Source of the DNA: Kiloniellaceae bacterium
GTDB taxonomy: Bacteria > Pseudomonadota > Alphaproteobacteria > Kiloniellales > J153
Direction of reading: 5' to 3'
DNA length: 64,000 nt
Assembly (NCBI GenBank): GCA_021776175.1
Contig: JAJFGJ010000010.1
Coordinates: 1-64,000 of the forward strand
Below the pieces are notes generated by a model that searched no databases, had not been told where the DNA came from, and saw nothing but the letters and a program-made list of their open reading frames with translations. Made by a program: the position numbers and the translations under genes. Position 1 is the stretch's first letter. Every line of letters begins with the position of its first letter. This document shows positions 61,466 to 64,000 of this stretch, piece after piece.

Positions 61466-63457
61466 TCACCCAATTCCAATCCCGCGCTTCTTCGTAAAAT
61501 CGAACGACACCGACGAGCCGCGCATCACACCGCCGACCACATTGCCCCGCTGGCGTTCGAGCACCGGGCGCCACGGGACGAGCGTGAACTCTTTTGACTT
61601 CGCGATGATGGCGAATTTTCCGGTCGCCAGATGGACCGGTCGCCGGTAGATGCCCTCGATCCGCCCGCCGTCTTGCGTCTCGACGTATTTTATGCCCATC
61701 TCCTTACCGAGCTTGTCGCCCGCGCTAGCCAGCTCCCGCTGGCGCAGCACGCAAAGCAGATTGCGCTGATACCGGACGATCTGGCCATCTCGCTCCGCCA
61801 GCCCCTGTTCCATCAGATGATCTTGACGCTGGCGTAAGGCGTCGGCTGCCGCCACTCCGAACCGATTGCCGCGAAGAGGCGCCGGCTCCTTGCCGACAAG
61901 CTGCCGATCGAGCCAGGTCGCCCCGCCGGCTTTGACCTGGCTGTCGAGGGAGAGGAACGACAGCGCCACCACCCGTCCGGGATACCGGGCCCGCTTCTGC
62001 GCAAGCGTCTCGATCCGGTCTTCAAAGTCGTCGGGCACTTCCCACGACCCGTCCGGGAAGCGCCGGACGACATTCGCACGGCGCAAGGCTTCAAGCCGTC
62101 GGACATGGGCCTCGACAAACTCGGATGAGGCGCGGGGATCGAAGGCGCGGTGGGCGTCTGATGAATAGAGGCCGTCATTCTGTCGGGCGACTTCGGTGAT
62201 AACTCGGTCAGAGGGTTTGGGACCGGCCGAAGCCGGGTGTACCTCAATGATGGCGCCGAGCGGCAAGTCATCCATGTCCTGTCGCGGATCGAGCGCAACG
62301 TAGTGGACGCGTCCGTCGGCGGCGTCGAGCAGAATGTAGTGGCCATCGTTCAGCTCATCATGAAGTCCGCGGTCGATGATCCGTCCAGTGACGGTCGGGG
62401 CACGCGGATCGCCCGGATCGTAGATCGAGAACTCGGACGCGCCCGCATCTAGCCCGACCTGGCGGAGCCCGCGATGCATGGTCTTGATGATGTCCCCACG
62501 CTCGCCTGTGCGTCGCAGTGTGTCCTCCAGTTGGGGCGACAACCGCCACCGCCTCGGCGCGGTTTCCTCTGCGAGACCACGGCTCGCCAACACACGCAGC
62601 CGGCCCACCCGCATCGCTTGTTTGAACCGGCCGTCCGGGTGCTGCGGATCGCCCCGCGCATCGACCACCCCGTCGGCCGCGTCACGGACCATTTCTCGGT
62701 CGAGGTCAGTGAGCCGCTCTTGGTTCACCTGCCTTTCGAGCTTCTGCCGGAGTTCCTGTTCGGTCTGAGGTCCTAGTTCCAACGTCAGAATCTCGCTCGC
62801 CCTCCGGCGCATGCCGTAGGCGATGTAGTCGCGCGCGATGACGAGGTCTTTACCGAGATCATCCTTACCACGCAGGACTATATGGCTGTGGGGATTCTCC
62901 GTGTTGAAATGATCGACCGCCACCCAGTCGAGCTTGGTGCCGAGGTCTTCCTCCATGCTGGCCATCAGGTCGCGCACAAAGGGCTTGAGATCGGAAAGCT
63001 CGGTCGCATCCTCGGGCGAGACGATAAAGCGGAATTGATGGCGGTCGCCCTCGTTGCGTTCGAGAAGGGCCTTGCCGTCGGCCTCATCGTGCGCCGCGTC
63101 ATAGAGCTGACCCGGCTCGTGCTCCTTCGACACACCGTCGCGCTGGATATAGCGGAGATGGGCGCGCGCAGCATCGATACCCCCGCCTTTTAGCTTGACG
63201 ATCCGCGTCTTGATGACGACGCGCCGATAGGACGGTCCGAGGCGGTGTCCGGCGCGGCGATGGCGCATGGCGTCGTTGCCGCGCCCGATCCGATAACCGG
63301 AGAAGCGCCGGGACGCGGCGCCGGTGCCAAAGCCGGTCTTGCCGGCCGCCGAGATCTGGCGGAGGACGCGGTTGACATAGGTCTTCGCGCGGGTTCCGCC
63401 GAGACTGCGAATGCGTCCAAGCTTCGGCTTGAACATGTCGTCGTCTTTGTCAGCCAT
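61466..63457 (-). CDS. traI: Relaxase, VirD2/TraI-like with DUF3363 domain
   Basis: 663 residues. The relaxase domain has VVIKTRIVKLKGGGIDAARA early and the three-His metal motif in VAVDHFNTENPHSHIVLRG (H-x-D-like plus HSH). The long C-terminal DUF3363 region (from about residue 300) ends SFDFTKKRGIGIG. It would nick at oriT, bind the DNA 5' end and pilot the strand through the channel. The gene starts 240 bases from the peptidase gene, and that gap contains a strong inverted repeat. Start at 63457; an ATG seven codons in is the alternative. Confidence 0.9.
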   Translation of the reverse strand: MADKDDDMFKPKLGRIRSLGGTRAKTYVNRVLRQISAAGKTGFGTGAASRRFSGYRIGRGNDAMRHRRAGHRLGPSYRRVVIKTRIVKLKGGGIDAARAHLRYIQRDGVSKEHEPGQLYDAAHDEADGKALLERNEGDRHQFRFIVSPEDATELSDLKPFVRDLMASMEEDLGTKLDWVAVDHFNTENPHSHIVLRGKDDLGKDLVIARDYIAYGMRRRASEILTLELGPQTEQELRQKLERQVNQERLTDLDREMVRDAADGVVDARGDPQHPDGRFKQAMRVGRLRVLASRGLAEETAPRRWRLSPQLEDTLRRTGERGDIIKTMHRGLRQVGLDAGASEFSIYDPGDPRAPTVTGRIIDRGLHDELNDGHYILLDAADGRVHYVALDPRQDMDDLPLGAIIEVHPASAGPKPSDRVITEVARQNDGLYSSDAHRAFDPRASSEFVEAHVRRLEALRRANVVRRFPDGSWEVPDDFEDRIETLAQKRARYPGRVVALSFLSLDSQVKAGGATWLDRQLVGKEPAPLRGNRFGVAAADALRQRQDHLMEQGLAERDGQIVRYQRNLLCVLRQRELASAGDKLGKEMGIKYVETQDGGRIEGIYRRPVHLATGKFAIIAKSKEFTLVPWRPVLERQRGNVVGGVMRGSSVSFDFTKKRGIGIG

Positions 63458-63558
63458 GATCGCTCAAAGACATAGGGCGCCAATCCTTCAACGACACTAC
63501 CCGTTGATCCTTGCACCACATATTTTTCAATCTGATCAGCGGCTTGGTGCTTATCATC

Positions 63559-63585
63559 TGCACACGCGCTTTGGCGGCGTGTGCA
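63559..63585. other. Candidate origin of transfer (oriT) inverted repeat
   Basis: A perfect 9-base inverted repeat TGCACACGC (63559-63567) / GCGTGTGCA (63577-63585) with a nine-base loop, in the only non-coding stretch beside the relaxase gene, where oriT normally lies in this type of element. The nic position was not identified. The half-site matches the repeats upstream of the integrase, so a regulatory operator is the alternative. Confidence 0.45.
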
Positions 63586-63697
63586 ACCAAATCGGATGTG
63601 CAGACTGGGATGAGAGGGTGCTTTGCACCATCACCTTTTATCTTGCCCTCCGCCGCTCCGACCCCCTCCTCCGGCCCAACTCCTTGATGACGCCGGA

Positions 63698-64000
63698 TCA
63701 GCTTTCCTCGCGCTTCCGCCAAGAGAACCGCAGCCTAGTGGCCCGACCGATGATCAGATGCCGATCCACCGGCCCGAAATACCGTCCGTCGAAGGATTGA
63801 GGATGGTCTTGCAACAAGAAGACTGCTTGCTCTGTCAGCATGTGGCAGCCATGCCAAACCGGCATTTCGCGGCCCTTTCCGTCACGCCTTTTCGCCGTGG
63901 CAACCACCAATCCATCAACGGAAATTTCGCCGAACTGGCGGCAGATTCGATCACCGTGCAAGCCGACAACACGCTTCAAAAACGGCACGTCCAGGGGCAA
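63698..64000 (-). CDS. traF: TraF-type signal peptidase I (partial)
   Basis: The C-terminal 100 residues of an S26 family peptidase; the start lies beyond the right edge. PLDVPFLKRVVGLHGDRIC contains the catalytic Lys box (LKRVVG), and SFDGRYFGPVDRHLIIGRAT is the conserved C-terminal box. The Ser nucleophile is outside the window. TraF enzymes of conjugative elements mature and cyclise the TrbC pilin. It is transcribed toward the relaxase gene. Confidence 0.85.
   Translation of the reverse strand: MPLDVPFLKRVVGLHGDRICRQFGEISVDGLVVATAKRRDGKGREMPVWHGCHMLTEQAVFLLQDHPQSFDGRYFGPVDRHLIIGRATRLRFSWRKREES

Overview
The window looks like a high-GC alphaproteobacterial chromosome, probably Rhodospirillales-like. 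That is an inference from gene families and codon bias, because no rRNA or other phylogenetic marker is present. It has two halves: ordinary chromosome from 1 to about 30.56 kb, and a mobile, probably integrative-conjugative element from about 30.6 kb past the right edge.

Chromosomal half. Positions 1-11.7 kb hold a branched-chain-type ABC transporter (livG partial, livM, livH and a binding protein) on the minus strand, a HTH-cupin regulator, and a divergent D-arginine-dehydrogenase-like flavoenzyme. A minus-strand operon follows: BKACE enzyme, D-amino-acid transaminase-like enzyme, DgcN and DgcA. Together these read as a D-amino-acid uptake and catabolism locus. Next come a lipoprotein / response regulator / PhoQ-like kinase operon (11.8-14.8 kb), a polyamine-type ABC transporter (15.0-19.1 kb), and a surface-polysaccharide/LPS cluster (19.3-28.5 kb: O-antigen ligase-like protein, UDP-glucuronate epimerase, TviB/WbpO-type dehydrogenase, asparagine synthase, GT4, epimerase, Kdo transferase). 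A DUF3179 protein and dusA close this half.

Mobile half. A tyrosine integrase lies divergently against the 5' end of dusA, which now starts with TTG; dusA is a known integration target. From about 31.8 to 47.2 kb the DNA is visibly less GC-rich and forms a defence island. It holds an AddB-like/AddA-like nuclease-helicase pair, a coupled OLD-nuclease / UvrD-helicase / HEPN operon (Gabija-like with a third gene), and a restriction-modification set (methyltransferase, control protein, putative HEAT-repeat endonuclease).

From 47.4 kb to the right edge lies a Trb-type conjugation module on the minus strand: DUF736, DUF2274, TrbI, G, F, L, J, an unusual exported protein, E, D, C, B, a CopG-like protein, VirD4/TraG, a DUF3363 relaxase, a candidate oriT, and a TraF-type peptidase cut by the window end. 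A lower-GC CHAT/caspase-like gene sits in the opposite orientation between relaxase and coupling-protein genes. Inverted repeats with the half-site TGCACACG occur both beside the integrase and beside the relaxase.

No CRISPR array, rRNA or complete tRNA gene was recognised.
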